A stretch of DNA of 64,000 nucleotides from Tridacna crocea (taxonomy: Eukaryota > Mollusca > Bivalvia > Cardiida > Cardiidae), in the NCBI GenBank assembly GCA_943736015.1, contig OX031065.1, positions 39,632,427 to 39,696,426 of the forward strand, in the 5' to 3' direction. The notes beneath the pieces were generated by a model. That model was not told the origin of the DNA, did not search any database, and was given only the letters and a program-made list of their open reading frames with translations. Made by a program: the position numbers and the translations under genes. Shown piece after piece: positions 63,610-64,000 of this stretch. How positions within the stretch are numbered: position 1 is the first letter of the stretch; each line of letters starts with the position of its first letter.

Positions 63610-63636
63610 GTAAGTAAAAACATCTCAGTTAACTAT

Positions 63637-63813
63637 TTAACCCATTACCACACAATCCCTACTTTTGACAACCCTGAGAAAGAAACCTTAAGAAAACATA
63701 GTGGGAAAAGGAGAAAATGCTGGTTACCAGCACTTTCTCCTATTCTTACAATGTTTTCAGAAGGCTTCATTCTTGCTGGTCTTGAAAAGTCAGAATTGTG
63801 TGGTAATAGGTTA
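63637..63813. repeat. TTAA-MITE, fully palindromic (short arm on both sides)
   Basis: TTAACCCATTACCACACAAT at the left and, reversed, TAACCTATTACCACACAATT at the right; the inner parts also mirror. The long arm is absent, so the 177-bp element is one hairpin. Confidence 0.75.
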
Positions 63814-64000
63814 GGCCAGTATGTGCAACTCACCAACAATTTGCAGACAGTGAAGATTAAGATTAGACTGCACAAAACATGCAGTCTGATCTTGGATCTA
63901 CACTGTTTGATAAGGAGACTCTTATCTCAAATAAAACAAAAGCTTGAAACAACATTATACAGGTTTTTGATATTGGCTGAAAAGTTTTATGCGATTTCTT
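63814..64000. other. Start of intron 21, no feature recognised
   Basis: Contains GCAGTCTGATCTTGGATCTA, a word also seen at about 30170. No gene. Confidence 0.35.

Noticed and set aside
60963..61145. 60-codon frame starting at AAAATGACGAC in intron 20, considered as a nested gene
   Set aside because: No homology recognised and no supporting splice or polyadenylation signals.
62597..62863. 88-codon open frame in intron 20
   Set aside because: No recognised domain, no flanking splice signals that fit the receptor gene phase, and composition like the surrounding intron.

Overview
The window looks like genomic DNA of a bivalve mollusc. The evidence is a long intron-rich gene, introns packed with short non-autonomous transposons, and several repeat types that I recognise from memory as typical of bivalves (Dreissena-like). 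The species assignment is inference; the gene structure and repeats are read directly from the sequence. There is nothing prokaryotic here.

One host gene accounts for most of the window. It lies on the + strand and I can follow it through 21 coding exons, from an ATG with a signal peptide at 3938 to 63609, where it runs off the right edge. Every junction has an AG acceptor and a GT donor, and all 20 junction phases agree. Together the exons give about 1267 codons without a stop. The predicted protein is secreted or the ectodomain of a membrane receptor. It has a signal peptide, then three units of LDL-receptor class B (YWTD) six-bladed propeller plus EGF-like module (exons 2-6, 7-13 and 14-19), then two six-cysteine sushi/CCP modules (exons 20 and 21). 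Exon 7 also carries a threonine-rich, mucin-like stretch of about 100 residues with a furin-type RRKR site. The architecture recalls LRP5/6-type receptors, which also start directly with a propeller, but sushi modules follow the propellers here.

Mobile DNA makes up much of the rest. Intron 1 (4.0-13.2 kb) holds a long foldback repeat, an apparently intact Tc1-type DD34E transposon (6596-7954), and a two-exon pogo/Tigger-like transposase with a C-terminal PHD finger (9102-11108). All introns contain copies of a TTAA-flanked, piggyBac-type MITE of about 228 bp with a near-perfect central palindrome; I count roughly 65-75 copies including fragments, plus a diverged sister subfamily. A second class, 0.4-2 kb elements built from tandem monomers of about 140-165 bp (pearl/Helentron-INE-like by structure), has about nine copies of the main family plus relatives, several of them inserted inside MITEs. 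Intron 12 holds two Penelope-like 3' ends in opposite orientation, flanked by a 12-bp target duplication. Intron 20 holds a tRNA-derived SINE with a 13-bp target duplication.

Exons are small (0.09-0.43 kb) and free of repeats, though several repeats end within 10-40 bp of a splice site. I found no rRNA genes, CRISPR arrays, confident functional tRNA genes or clear core promoter.
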